From assembly GCA_934402315.1 (NCBI GenBank), contig CAKRTS010000001.1:124001-188000 (forward strand): DNA of 64,000 nt, in the 5' to 3' direction. A program made the translations under genes and the position numbers. Source of the DNA: an uncultured Acetatifactor sp. Lineage in GTDB: Bacteria; Bacillota; Clostridia; Lachnospirales; Lachnospiraceae. Shown in pieces: positions 1-9,063 of this stretch (position 1 is the stretch's first letter; each line of letters starts with the position of its first letter). The notes under the pieces are model-generated. The model was given only the letters and a program-made list of their open reading frames with translations, was not told the origin of the DNA and did no database searches.

Positions 1-2
1 CT

Positions 3-641
3 GTGGAAACGCTGGACGCGGCATTTGCATGGGCTGATTTCAAGAAGAACAATGACGGCATGGTACCTGTTGTCGTACAGGATTACCGGACGCTGGAGGT
101 GCTGATGGTCGCCTATATGAATGAGGAGGCATACAACAAGACGCTTGTAACCGGAAAGATGACCTATTTCAGCAGAAGCAGAAATGAACTGTGGCTGAAG
201 GGGGAGACCAGCGGACATTACCAGTATGTGAAAAGCCTGACTGCAGATTGTGATATGGATACGATTCTCGCCAAGGTATCCCAGGTCGGAGCTGCCTGCC
301 ATACCGGTTCCCGCAGCTGTTTCTTCAACGAGATTGCAAAGAAGGAGTATGAGGAGGCGGAGAACCCGCTGCAGGTCTTTGAGGATGTACTGAATGTAAT
401 CAAGGACAGAAAGCAGCACCCCAAGGAAGGCTCCTACACCAATTATCTGTTCGACAAGGGTATCGATAAGATCCTGAAAAAGCTGGGCGAGGAGGCGACA
501 GAGATCGTCATTGCCGCAAAGAACCCCAACGCAAACGAGGTCAAGTATGAGATCAGCGATTTCCTGTATCATATGATGGTTCTCATGGTTGAAAAGGGGG
601 TAAGCTGGGAGGAGATCACAACAGAGCTTGCAAACCGATAG
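3..641 (+). CDS. hisIE: Phosphoribosyl-AMP cyclohydrolase / phosphoribosyl-ATP pyrophosphatase, probably 5'-truncated by the window edge
   Basis: This protein carries out two successive steps of histidine biosynthesis in the cytoplasm: removal of pyrophosphate from phosphoribosyl-ATP (HisE) and opening of the adenine ring (HisI). The HisI half (about residues 10-115) shows the metal-binding ADCDMD segment and the later [10 protein letters not shown] cysteines. The HisE half (about 120-212) has the [10 protein letters not shown] and [12 protein letters not shown] segments. The frame is open to the first base, and the only start seen is a GTG at position 3 with no visible ribosome site. Many Lachnospiraceae carry HisIE fused behind a HisF-like domain, so this codon may well be internal and the gene cut by the window edge. 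A hairpin terminator follows the stop. Confidence 0.93.
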   Translation: METLDAAFAWADFKKNNDGMVPVVVQDYRTLEVLMVAYMNEEAYNKTLVTGKMTYFSRSRNELWLKGETSGHYQYVKSLTADCDMDTILAKVSQVGAACHTGSRSCFFNEIAKKEYEEAENPLQVFEDVLNVIKDRKQHPKEGSYTNYLFDKGIDKILKKLGEEATEIVIAAKNPNANEVKYEISDFLYHMMVLMVEKGVSWEEITTELANR

Positions 642-672
642 GTTTCCTCAGATAAATATCAATATAACGTTT

Positions 673-702
673 AAAAGCTGCCGGTTTTCGACAGCTTTTT
701 TT
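673..702 (+). terminator. Rho-independent terminator of hisIE
   Basis: The arms AAAAGCTG (673-680) and CAGCTTTT (692-699) form an 8-bp stem that runs into a T-tract, about 30 bases after the hisIE stop. It separates the histidine gene from the helicase gene. Confidence 0.85.
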
Positions 703-827
703 AGGCATGACTCTATATAACACTTTACCAAAAAAAGAAAGAAAAGTCTAGTATTATTTTTCTTTTCCTGTATACTTTTAACTACAGCTCAGCCAAAACC
801 AGTCATTTGTTAAAGAGGGAGGTACTC

Positions 828-3800
828 ATGAAAAACACAGACCGGGCATCGGAAGAACAGTATTTGCAGGAGACAATGGAGGTCATTGAGACAAATCTGG
901 AAAACTATGGCAGTGAAGTCGCCAGAATGCAGCAGGATATTGATGAAATGCTGGAGCATTACCACGACAACGATGTCGAAGTCTGGACAATACTCAACAA
1001 TACCATCACCCTGAATGAGCACATGAAGCGCGCGCTGGAGCGAAATGAAAGAGCGCTGCACAAGCCGTATTTCGGCAGGATCATCTTCTACGATGAGACT
1101 TTGAAGATTGAAGAATCCCTGTACATCGGCAAGGGTGGAATCTCCAGAGACAACACACACTGGATGGTAATCGACTGGCGTGCCCCCGTCGCCAACGCCT
1201 ACTATGAAAACGGGCTTGGAAAATGCAGCTACAGCGCACCGGAGGGAAAGGAGCTCCCCATTGACCTCAGGCTGAAACGGACTTATGAGATTGATGAGGG
1301 AAAGCTGCTGGATTACTTTGACACCGAGGTTGTCGCAAACGATGACCTGCTGATGAAATACCTGTCAAAGAACAAGGAAGCCGTGCTCGGTGAGATTGTT
1401 GCGACGATCCAGAAGGAGCAGAATGAGATTATCCGGAAATCTCCCTTCCACAACGTGATTGTCCAGGGGGTTGCAGGCTCCGGAAAAACAACCGTTGCCA
1501 TGCACCGTATCTCCTATATCCTGTACAACTATCAGGAGCGCTTCCGCCCGGAGGATTTCTATATTGTCGGCAGCAACCGTATCCTGTTGAACTATATCAC
1601 GGGCGTTCTGCCGGATCTGGATGTCTACGGTGTAAAGCAGATGACGATGGAACAGCTCTTTATCCGGCTTCTCTATGAGGCGTGGGATGCCAAGAAGAGC
1701 AAGGTCAAGCCGGTGTCCAGCAGTGCGGATATCGTAAAAGGAACAGAACAGTGGTATCAGGAGCTTGAAGCCTTCATCCGCAAACTGGAGTGGGTCACCA
1801 TACGCCGCGAGACTGTCTATCTGAATCCGAGACAGTTCGTCGAGGGCCTGCAGGATGGCAAAAACGGCGTATACGACCGGACGGCGGAGGACAGAAAAGC
1901 CGGGTTGCAGCCGGTTCTCGTCCGGCTGGTGGAACAAGACAGCGTGGAGCGCTATATCACGCAGAATCCGGCTGTCTCCATCCAGAGTAAGATCAATATG
2001 CTGAACGAACGTCTCTTAATCAAAGTCAAGGATGAATTTCTCGGAAAGGGCATCAAATATACCGCCGAGGAACGAAAGGCGATTCTCAGGGCATACAGAG
2101 GCTTTTACGGGGGAACCCAGTGGAAGACCTCCATCTATGACCTATATACACAGTTTCTCGCCGAACAGCGCCGGAAGGGCTACGAGGTCACGGCACCGGC
2201 GGATGACAGCTATGATGTGTATGATCTTGCAGCCCTGGCGCTTCTCTATAAGCGGGTGTGCGAGACAGAGGTAATCAGCGAGGCTCATCATATTGTCATC
2301 GATGAAGCGCAGGATTTCGGCATGATGGCATATGAAGTACTGCACGCCTGTATCAAGGACTGTACCTACACCGTGATGGGGGATATTTCCCAGAATATCC
2401 ATTTCGGCTTCGGTCTCAGCGACTGGGAAGCCCTGCGGAAGCTGTTGCTGCCGGATGCTGCGGATTCCTTCGGCGTGCTGCGAAAGAGCTACCGTAACAC
2501 CGTGGAAATTTCGGATTTTGCCACAAACATTCTCCGCCACGGCAGCTTTTCCATTTATCCGGTCGAACCGATCATCCGCCACGGAAAGCAGGTCGAGGTG
2601 GAACAGCTTTCCACTTCACCGGAGCTTATTGCCGCCCGTGCCGCTGAGATCTGCCGTGGCTGGCAGGCGGAGGGGCTCGATACGATTGCGGTCGTCTGCA
2701 GGGACATCGCTTCCGCAAAGCGAACCGCCGTCCAGCTTTCAAGACATATTACCATTCTGGAAAGTGATCTGGAAAAGGCGGATTTCGGAAGCGGAATCCT
2801 GGTACTGCCGGTGGAATACACGAAGGGACTGGAATTTGACGCAGTCCTGATCCTGAACCCGAGCCGTAAGGATTATCCGGTCGATGACGGCCACGCGAAG
2901 CTCCTCTATGTCGCGGCAACAAGAGCGCTCCACGAACTGCACATACTGCACACCGGGGACCTGACCGGACTGATCGCTGATCCCATACCGGAAAGGCCTA
3001 TGCCGGACGCGTCCGATGCACAGGAAAAAGTATCCTCCGATGCCGGAAAGAAGGCTCAGCCACAGCCACTTCCGCGCACGGAACAGGAAAAGCGTCCCCG
3101 CGTAAAGCCGAAAATTGTCATTGCCTCCGCCAACGACGAAAGCCCGGCACCGCGCAAAAAGCCGGTCAGAAACGATTACACGGCAGCACAGACAGTTTCC
3201 CGCCCATCCGGGGAGAAGACTGCCCCTATTGTTCCGGCGGTTTCCTTCGGGGATATGCCTGCGACGGAGGGTCTGCGCCCCGCCGGGCATGCAAAGATCA
3301 ATCTCGGTGTGAAATGGGCTTCCAAGCAGGCGGACGGACTGTATCTCCAATCCCAGTACGGAACCCTGCGGATCAGTCCGGTCGGCAGTGCGATTCTGAG
3401 GATTACTTTCTCCCGGGGACAAAAGCTGACAGACGGCGTGCATCCGCTGATTGCCGTCAACAGGACAGACAAGAACTGGAAATTCCGCGACACCGGAAAA
3501 ACGATTGAATTGACGACCGCCGAGCTCACCCTGCAAATTGACAAGCTGACCGGAAGCGGACGCTTCCTCGACAGAACGGGAGGTCTGCTGCTGGCAGAAC
3601 GCAGGCAGGAGAGCAGACAGCTCGACGCCGGCAGATCATGGATCTTTTTTGACTGGCAGAAGAAGGAGCAGCTCTATGCCATGGGCCCCGCAGGGCAGGG
3701 AGGGCTGAAGCTCCGCGGCGGCGCAAGGGTCATCTCAACAGAGGGACAGCTGCCGTTTGTCCTTTCGGATAAAGGCTATGCAATCCTTCCGGCGTCCTCC

Positions 3801-3941
3801 GGCACGGTTATCAGCTGCGATATTCCCGCCTACGGCTCCTATCTCTGCATGGAGGGGCAGGAACAACAGGATTATTACTTTATCGCCGGGAAACAGCAGA
3901 ATATCCTGAATGCTTATGCTTATCTCACCGGGACCTTGTAA
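828..3941 (+). CDS. HelD/UvrD-like superfamily 1 helicase with a C-terminal GH31-N-like domain
   Basis: The first ~715 residues are a superfamily 1 ATPase of the HelD type. HelD proteins are known to release or recycle RNA polymerase. Visible are a charged helical N-terminus (1-80), Walker A GVAGSGKT (214-221), Walker B VIDEAQD (about 490-496) and the C-terminal helicase motif YVAATRA (about 694-700). A basic, proline-rich linker (about 725-825) follows. Residues ~826-1037 resemble the N-terminal beta-sandwich of glycoside hydrolase family 31 (LPFVLSDKGYAI, DYYFIAG, YLTG) and stop just where the catalytic barrel would begin. I chose ATG 828 because AGGGAGG lies 6 bases upstream; the longer TTG-started frame from 807 runs through that site. 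Ordinary HelD proteins are about 750-800 residues. The helicase call is firm; the tail assignment is my reading of motifs. Confidence 0.88.
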   Translation: MKNTDRASEEQYLQETMEVIETNLENYGSEVARMQQDIDEMLEHYHDNDVEVWTILNNTITLNEHMKRALERNERALHKPYFGRIIFYDETLKIEESLYIGKGGISRDNTHWMVIDWRAPVANAYYENGLGKCSYSAPEGKELPIDLRLKRTYEIDEGKLLDYFDTEVVANDDLLMKYLSKNKEAVLGEIVATIQKEQNEIIRKSPFHNVIVQGVAGSGKTTVAMHRISYILYNYQERFRPEDFYIVGSNRILLNYITGVLPDLDVYGVKQMTMEQLFIRLLYEAWDAKKSKVKPVSSSADIVKGTEQWYQELEAFIRKLEWVTIRRETVYLNPRQFVEGLQDGKNGVYDRTAEDRKAGLQPVLVRLVEQDSVERYITQNPAVSIQSKINMLNERLLIKVKDEFLGKGIKYTAEERKAILRAYRGFYGGTQWKTSIYDLYTQFLAEQRRKGYEVTAPADDSYDVYDLAALALLYKRVCETEVISEAHHIVIDEAQDFGMMAYEVLHACIKDCTYTVMGDISQNIHFGFGLSDWEALRKLLLPDAADSFGVLRKSYRNTVEISDFATNILRHGSFSIYPVEPIIRHGKQVEVEQLSTSPELIAARAAEICRGWQAEGLDTIAVVCRDIASAKRTAVQLSRHITILESDLEKADFGSGILVLPVEYTKGLEFDAVLILNPSRKDYPVDDGHAKLLYVAATRALHELHILHTGDLTGLIADPIPERPMPDASDAQEKVSSDAGKKAQPQPLPRTEQEKRPRVKPKIVIASANDESPAPRKKPVRNDYTAAQTVSRPSGEKTAPIVPAVSFGDMPATEGLRPAGHAKINLGVKWASKQADGLYLQSQYGTLRISPVGSAILRITFSRGQKLTDGVHPLIAVNRTDKNWKFRDTGKTIELTTAELTLQIDKLTGSGRFLDRTGGLLLAERRQESRQLDAGRSWIFFDWQKKEQLYAMGPAGQGGLKLRGGARVISTEGQLPFVLSDKGYAILPASSGTVISCDIPAYGSYLCMEGQEQQDYYFIAGKQQNILNAYAYLTGTL

Positions 3942-3964
3942 TAGAAGAAGCTATTTAACTCTGT

Positions 3965-3997
3965 GGCGGCGCTCTCTATTTTGCAGAGAACGCCGCC
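3965..3997. terminator. GC-rich stem-loop between convergent genes, possible bidirectional terminator
   Basis: GGCGGCG (3965-3971) pairs with CGCCGCC (3991-3997), with further CTCT/AGAG pairing inside. It sits between the helicase gene and the convergent small membrane-protein gene, overlapping the last codons of the latter. No strong T-run is present on either side. Confidence 0.4.
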
Positions 3998-4317
3998 AGC
4001 CATTCTGTAATTCTGTATTCATAATCAGCGGAAAGCAGTCCGAAGAGCTTTTCCGACGTAAACTCACCGATGGAAATGCCGTTGGCATCCAGTATCACAA
4101 CCGCCGCAAAGAGAAGGATTGCCAGCACTGTTCGCGGCCCGATTGACGACACCGGCTGCGCGTCCTGATCGAAGTCATCCTCCTCCAAGGCATAGTTATC
4201 ACCTGTGCTTCCATATAAAATCTGTTCCCGGCTGCTCATATCGTATCTGTTCCGGCGATATTGCTGTCTGATCTGCTGTACAAGCTGCAGCTTTTGCTCT
4301 GCTGTCACTCCGCTCAT
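3976..4317 (-). CDS. Small single-pass membrane protein, unknown function
   Basis: I do not recognise this 113-residue protein. It has a basic, glutamine-rich N-terminal helix (QKLQLVQQIRQQYRRNRYD), an acidic stretch with EEDDFDQDA, one hydrophobic segment (TVLAILLFAAVVILDANG, near residue 67) and a ~30-residue C-terminal tail. The layout suggests a cytoplasmic basic head, one membrane span and a short tail on the other side. I chose ATG 4317 over an upstream start at 4464 because GCGGAGGAAATCA stands directly before it; the extra 49 residues of the longer frame look like translated promoter DNA. It is divergent from the radical SAM operon. Confidence 0.7.
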   Translation of the reverse strand: MSGVTAEQKLQLVQQIRQQYRRNRYDMSSREQILYGSTGDNYALEEDDFDQDAQPVSSIGPRTVLAILLFAAVVILDANGISIGEFTSEKLFGLLSADYEYRITEWLAAFSAK

Positions 4318-4365
4318 TGATTTCCTCCGCGATTGCCTGACCGTTACTAAAAGATATGACGGAAT

Positions 4366-4394
4366 TTGCATTGTATTCGTAAATATGATAGAAT
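4366..4394 (+). promoter_or_regulatory. SigmaA-type promoter for the radical SAM-DUF2344-rng operon
   Basis: TTGCAT (4366-4371), a 17-base spacer and TAGAAT (4389-4394) lie 33 bases upstream of the radical SAM start. Spacing and hexamers fit a vegetative promoter. Confidence 0.6.
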
Positions 4395-4426
4395 GAATCG
4401 CATAAGTATGTGGAGGACTGTCGAAT

Positions 4427-6334
4427 ATGAACCCAAATGAAAAGCTTGCTCTTTCGGATGACATTCTGATGAAAGTGGAAAAGCCGGAGCGCTATATCGG
4501 TCATGAAGTAAATTCCGTCATCAAGGACAAGAAGCAGATCGCGGTGCGCTTTGCAATGTGCTTCCCCGACGTTTACGAAATCGGAATGTCCCATCTGGGC
4601 ATTCAGATATTATATGATATGTTTAATTCCTGGGAGGATGTCTGGTGTGAGAGAGTTTATTCTCCGTGGATTGATCTGGACGCTATCATGCGCCGGGAGC
4701 ATATTCCACTGTTCGCTCTGGAGTCGCAGGACCCCGTGAAGGAATTTGATTTCCTCGGCATCACCATCCAGTACGAGATGTGTTACACAAACATTCTCCA
4801 GATTCTTGATCTCGCACAGATCCCGCTGAATGCGGCAGACAGGGGTGAAGACTGTCCGATCGTGATCGGCGGCGGTCCCTGCACCTACAATCCTGAGCCG
4901 ATTGCTGACTTCTTCGACATCTTCTATATCGGCGAGGGAGAGACCCAGTACAGAAATCTCCTGAATCTTTATAAGGAATGCCGTGAGCAGAAGGCCGGCA
5001 GGAAGGAATTCCTGCGCCGTGCCGCCAAAGTACCGGGGATGTATGTGCCGGCTTTCTATGAGGTGAGCTACCATGAGGACGGAACGATCAAGAGCTTTCT
5101 GCCAACCGAGAACGGTATCCCGGAAAAGATCACAAAGGAAATCCAGATGGATGTGACGGATACCTATTATCCGATGAAGCCTGTCGTTCCGTTTATCAAG
5201 GTGACGCAGGACAGAGTGGTACTCGAGATCCAGCGCGGATGTATCAGAGGCTGCCGGTTCTGTCAGGCGGGACAGCTCTATCGCCCTGTCCGGGAGCGCG
5301 ATGTCGAGACGCTGAAGAAATGGGCGCTTGAAATGCTGAAGAATACCGGCCACGAGGAGATCTCGCTGAGTTCCCTGAGCTCCAGTGATTACAGCAGGCT
5401 CCCCGAGCTGATTAATTTCCTGATCGACGAATGTAACGATCGGCATATCAATATCTCCCTTCCGTCGCTCAGAATCGATGCCTTTTCACTGGATGTCATG
5501 AGCAAGGTGCAGGATGTCAAGAAATCCAGTCTCACCTTCGCTCCCGAGGCGGGAAGCCAGCGTCTGAGAAACGTCATCAACAAAGGACTTTCGGAGGAGG
5601 TCATCCTTAAGGGAGCTGCGCTTGCATTTGAGGGTGGCTGGACGAGAGTAAAGCTGTACTTCATGCTGGGACAGCCGACGGAGACGGAAGATGATATCCG
5701 GGGAATCGCTGAACTCTGCAACAAGATTGCCGCTACCTTCTTTGACACGGTTCCGAAGGAAAAACGCGTCAACGGAAGAGTTCAGATCGTGGCGAGTACC
5801 TCCTTCTTTGTGCCTAAGCCGTTTACACCGTTCCAGTGGGCTTCCCAGTGTACAAAGGACGAGTTTATAGAGAAGGCATATCTGACAAGAAAGGCGATCT
5901 CCGAGCAGCTAAACCAGAAGAGCATCAAGTACAACTGGCACGAGGCGGATGCGAGCGTGCTCGAGGGTGTGCTTGCCAGAGGCGACCGGAGACTTTGCGA
6001 GGTGATCCGCAGAGTGTATGCAAAGGGCAGCTTTTACGATGCATGGAGTGAATTTTACGATAATGAACGCTGGCTGGATACCATAGAGGAATGCGGATTG
6101 TCGGTTGACTTCTATACCCACCGTGAGCGTTCCCTTGACGAGATCCTGCCGTGGGATTTCATTGACTGCGGCGTGACAAAGGAATTTTTGAAGCGGGAAT
6201 GGGAAAAGGCACAGCGCGAGGAGGTTTCCGCCAACTGCAAGCTGAAATGTCAGGGTTGCGGCGCGGCAAAATTCGGCGGCGGAATCTGCTTTGAATCCAA
6301 ACCGGCACAAGGACTTGTCACCGGCGGATGCTAG
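4427..6334 (+). CDS. B12-binding-domain radical SAM protein (TIGR03960-like)
   Basis: This is a radical S-adenosylmethionine enzyme of the family found next to DUF2344 and RNase E/G in many Firmicutes; its substrate is not established. The N-terminal part resembles a cobalamin-binding fold (PDVYEIGMSHLGIQILYD; IVIGGGPCTYNPEPI). The iron-sulfur ligands C272, C276 and C279 form CxxxCxxC within RGCIRGCRFCQAGQ. A second cysteine cluster (CKLKCQGCG) lies near the C-terminus. At 635 residues it has the family's usual size. GTGGAGGACTG precedes ATG 4427. The next gene starts 43 bases later, so they are co-transcribed, and in this family the DUF2344 partner is sometimes fused to the radical SAM protein. 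Confidence 0.9.
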   Translation: MNPNEKLALSDDILMKVEKPERYIGHEVNSVIKDKKQIAVRFAMCFPDVYEIGMSHLGIQILYDMFNSWEDVWCERVYSPWIDLDAIMRREHIPLFALESQDPVKEFDFLGITIQYEMCYTNILQILDLAQIPLNAADRGEDCPIVIGGGPCTYNPEPIADFFDIFYIGEGETQYRNLLNLYKECREQKAGRKEFLRRAAKVPGMYVPAFYEVSYHEDGTIKSFLPTENGIPEKITKEIQMDVTDTYYPMKPVVPFIKVTQDRVVLEIQRGCIRGCRFCQAGQLYRPVRERDVETLKKWALEMLKNTGHEEISLSSLSSSDYSRLPELINFLIDECNDRHINISLPSLRIDAFSLDVMSKVQDVKKSSLTFAPEAGSQRLRNVINKGLSEEVILKGAALAFEGGWTRVKLYFMLGQPTETEDDIRGIAELCNKIAATFFDTVPKEKRVNGRVQIVASTSFFVPKPFTPFQWASQCTKDEFIEKAYLTRKAISEQLNQKSIKYNWHEADASVLEGVLARGDRRLCEVIRRVYAKGSFYDAWSEFYDNERWLDTIEECGLSVDFYTHRERSLDEILPWDFIDCGVTKEFLKREWEKAQREEVSANCKLKCQGCGAAKFGGGICFESKPAQGLVTGGC

Positions 6335-6377
6335 TTACAGAGACAATGAGCCGTACAACGGCAGAATGTGAGAACCT

Positions 6378-7106
6378 ATGAAGATAAGAATTAAATTCCG
6401 AAAATATGGTCCCGTCCGTTTTATCGGGCATCTGGATGTCATGCGCTTCTTTCAGAAAGCGATCCGCCGTGCAGAGCTGGATGTTGTCTATACCGGCGGC
6501 TACAGCCCGCATCAGGTCATGACGTTTGCGGCACCGCTCGGTGTCGGCTTGGAGAGCAACGGCGAATATATGGATATCGAAGTCAATTCCCTTCTGTCCT
6601 GTCAGGATATTACCGACCGCCTCAACGCGGCCAGTGTTTACGGCATAGAGATTGTCGGCACGAAAATCCTCCCGGACAGTGTCGGAAATGCGATGGCAAG
6701 TGTAGCGGCAGCCTCTTACACTGTGCGGTTCCGCGAGGGAAGGGAACCCAATGTTGATATCGGAACAGTTCTGCCTGACTTTCTCGCCAAGGACAGCATA
6801 CTGATTACAAAAGCGACGAAAAAGGGAAGCAGAGAGCTTGATCTCTGTCCCGGCATCTACGAGATGAACTGGGATGGAAACGCCTTTTCCATGCTTGTCA
6901 ACGCCTCCAGTGCCGGAAATATCAAACCGATACAAATTATCGAGGCATTGCTTGCAGTACATGGTGAGACCCTGCAGGAGAATGCCCTGCTTGTCACCCG
7001 AGAGGATATGTATACCGATATAAGCCCGGAGGAGAACACGCATCAGTTTATCTCCCTTGGTGACATCGGTGACGACAAGGAAAACGGAGGAACAGATGAG
7101 CCGTAA
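6378..7106 (+). CDS. DUF2344 / TIGR03936 family protein
   Basis: This 242-residue cytoplasmic protein belongs to the family that almost always accompanies or is fused to the preceding radical SAM protein. The family signature KIRIKFRKYGPVRFIGHLD lies at the N-terminus, followed by RRAELDVVYTGGYSPHQ. The biochemical role is unknown; the constant pairing suggests a joint job, perhaps on RNA or ribosomes given the RNase G neighbour, but that is inference. Its end overlaps the chosen start of the RNase gene by 11 bases, which points to coupled translation. Confidence 0.85.
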   Translation: MKIRIKFRKYGPVRFIGHLDVMRFFQKAIRRAELDVVYTGGYSPHQVMTFAAPLGVGLESNGEYMDIEVNSLLSCQDITDRLNAASVYGIEIVGTKILPDSVGNAMASVAAASYTVRFREGREPNVDIGTVLPDFLAKDSILITKATKKGSRELDLCPGIYEMNWDGNAFSMLVNASSAGNIKPIQIIEALLAVHGETLQENALLVTREDMYTDISPEENTHQFISLGDIGDDKENGGTDEP

Positions 7107-8421
7107 GATAGAACCCAAAGCATCCCTGACGCTTTCCGGTGAGGAGACAGCCCTCCGCAGCACTGCGGAGGGGAAACTGATCTTTACCACTTATCATAAA
7201 AAGCCCTGTGCGGCACTGCTCGTAAATTCCAGACTCACGATGCTGAATTTCCCGGAGAGCAGCAAGGTCGGCGCGATTTACCTTTGCCGTGTAAAGAATG
7301 TCGTTCCGAACATTCAGGCATGCTTTGTGGAGATTGCAAACGGAGAATTATGCTTTCTTCCAATGAAGGATGCAAGGCAGGTACTTCTGCTGAACCGTAA
7401 GCCGGACGGCAGGATTCTGGAAGGCGACGAATTCCCTGTGCAGATTGTCCGCGATGTCCAGAAGACGAAACAGGCATCTGTCACCGCACATATTTCCTTT
7501 GCCGATGACTTTTTTGCTTTTTCATTCGGAGAACCAACGCTCGGAATTTCATCTAAGCTGGATAAGGCACAGAAACAGGAATTAAACGTGCTGCTGACCG
7601 AAGCCGGAATCATTGCTGACGGCTGCTTCGTGCAGAGTCTGATTGCCGGCCGGCTCCCCGGAACACCCATCCCTTCTGTCGGACTGGTTGTCAGAACCAG
7701 AGCGGCGGAGTTCTGTTCTGATCCGGACAGCGGAAGACTGAAGGAACAGTTTACCTCCATTCTGGAACGCTTTATCGGCTTCCTCGGCTCCTGTATGCAC
7801 CGCACCGGCCGTGTCTGCGTTCTTGAGCCGGAGTGCATGGCAGACCGGATTTTGACCCAGCTTGTATCGCCCGATGAATTTTCGGAAATCATAACAGATG
7901 ATCCGGCTGTGTATAATGAACTAAAGAAATATGCGGCAATGCATCTGCCGTCAACGCCCTGCAGGCTCTATGACGACACTATGCTTTCCCTGTCAAAGCT
8001 CTATAATCTCGACAGCAAAATTGACGAGGCATTCGGTGAGCGGGTATGGCTGAAATCCGGCGCTTATCTCATTATCCAGCCGACAGAAGCCTTAACCGTG
8101 ATTGATGTCAATTCCGGCAAATATGAAACACGGAAGGGCAATGACGACCAGACGGCATGGAAGGTCAATACAGAGGCGGCAGTCGAAATAGCAAGGCAGC
8201 TCCGGCTGAGAAATCTTTCCGGTATTATTGTCGTTGATTTTATCAATATGAGAGCAGAAGAGAGCAGGGCGGGACTTCTCCGACAGATGAAGGAGCTGGT
8301 ACAGGACGATAGAATCCGTACCACCGTCGTTGATATGACCCCTCTGGGACTCGTGGAGATCACAAGAAAGAAAATTATGAAACCGCTGCGGGAGCAATAT
8401 AATGAAATTCGTTCAATTTGA
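7096..8421 (+). CDS. Ribonuclease E/G family protein, short form
   Basis: This is a single-strand endoribonuclease of the RNase E/G family, acting on mRNA and rRNA precursors. An S1-like RNA-binding region lies at about residues 35-115 (GAIYLCRVKNVVPNIQACFVE). The two metal-binding aspartates are D337 in VIDVNSGK and D381 in IIVVDFINM, at the family's normal spacing, with the VNTEAAVEIARQLRLRNLSG helix between them. The 441-residue chain ends shortly after KIMKPLREQ and lacks the CPxCxG zinc-link and the rest of the C-terminal part present in E. coli RNase G. I chose ATG 7096 because ACGGAGGAA precedes it; an in-frame ATG at 7057 has no such site. It overlaps both neighbours. Confidence 0.9.
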   Translation: MSRKIEPKASLTLSGEETALRSTAEGKLIFTTYHKKPCAALLVNSRLTMLNFPESSKVGAIYLCRVKNVVPNIQACFVEIANGELCFLPMKDARQVLLLNRKPDGRILEGDEFPVQIVRDVQKTKQASVTAHISFADDFFAFSFGEPTLGISSKLDKAQKQELNVLLTEAGIIADGCFVQSLIAGRLPGTPIPSVGLVVRTRAAEFCSDPDSGRLKEQFTSILERFIGFLGSCMHRTGRVCVLEPECMADRILTQLVSPDEFSEIITDDPAVYNELKKYAAMHLPSTPCRLYDDTMLSLSKLYNLDSKIDEAFGERVWLKSGAYLIIQPTEALTVIDVNSGKYETRKGNDDQTAWKVNTEAAVEIARQLRLRNLSGIIVVDFINMRAEESRAGLLRQMKELVQDDRIRTTVVDMTPLGLVEITRKKIMKPLREQYNEIRSI

Positions 8422-8959
8422 AAAGGTAAGAGACGGTTGTTATCTTAAAAGCTATGAGCTTACTTATCTGAATAAATCGGGACAACCAAAGAAATATGAA
8501 ATCGTAAGCCACAAGGAGCTTCAGAATGTTGGGGACATCGGTGCCAGACCGAGCGGCGTATCGATTATTGCCACCTGCAGCGGGAAGCTGCTTTTGCTGC
8601 ATGAGTTCCGCATGGGTGTCAACAGAGAAATCTATAATCTCTGCGCAGGTATGCTGGAAACCGGTGAGACCATTGAGAAATGTATCGCGCGTGAGCTTTA
8701 CGAGGAAACCGGACTACAGGTGAAAAGCATTCGCAAAATCCTCCCGCCGTCGTTTGCCGCGGTTGCCATTTCAGATATGACTACCTATATAGCATTTGTC
8801 GAGGCCACCGGAACCATCGCGGATCACACGTCCGACAACGAACAGATCACAGCCGCCTTTTATACAAGGGATGAGGTAAAGGCTTTACTTGAATCGGAAG
8901 CCTTCAGTTCAAGAGCCCAACTTGCCGCTTATTTCTTTTCAGAAGGTTTTATGGCATAG
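8402..8959 (+). CDS. NUDIX hydrolase, probably ADP-ribose pyrophosphatase type
   Basis: This enzyme is expected to hydrolyse a nucleoside diphosphate linked to another group, most likely ADP-ribose. The Nudix box begins at about residue 83 (GMLETGE, then REL-EETG) and matches GX5EX7REUXEEXGU. The 185-residue length and the N-terminal beta-strands fit the NudF-like group. Its start lies within the last 20 bases of the RNase gene, behind GGGAGC, so translation is probably coupled. The substrate cannot be read from the sequence alone. Confidence 0.88.
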   Translation: MKFVQFEKVRDGCYLKSYELTYLNKSGQPKKYEIVSHKELQNVGDIGARPSGVSIIATCSGKLLLLHEFRMGVNREIYNLCAGMLETGETIEKCIARELYEETGLQVKSIRKILPPSFAAVAISDMTTYIAFVEATGTIADHTSDNEQITAAFYTRDEVKALLESEAFSSRAQLAAYFFSEGFMA

Positions 8960-9004
8960 CCAGAATGCCGCCAGTCCTAAAAACAGAAGAGTTCCAAAAA
9001 GAAA

Positions 9005-9044
9005 TCCAACTATGCGCAAAAGACAACTTTAACGAATAGTTGGA
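9005..9044. other. Inverted repeat between convergent genes
   Basis: TCCAACTAT (9005-9013) and ATAGTTGGA (9036-9044) are perfect 9-base arms around a 22-base loop, between the convergent NUDIX and dtd genes. It may end transcription, although there is no clear T-run. Confidence 0.35.
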
Positions 9045-9063
9045 ATAACAAGTTTGTAAATTT

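Noticed and set aside
3..641. hisIE as a complete gene starting at the GTG at 3
   Set aside because: No ribosome site can be seen, and relatives often have a longer fused protein; truncation by the window edge is more likely.
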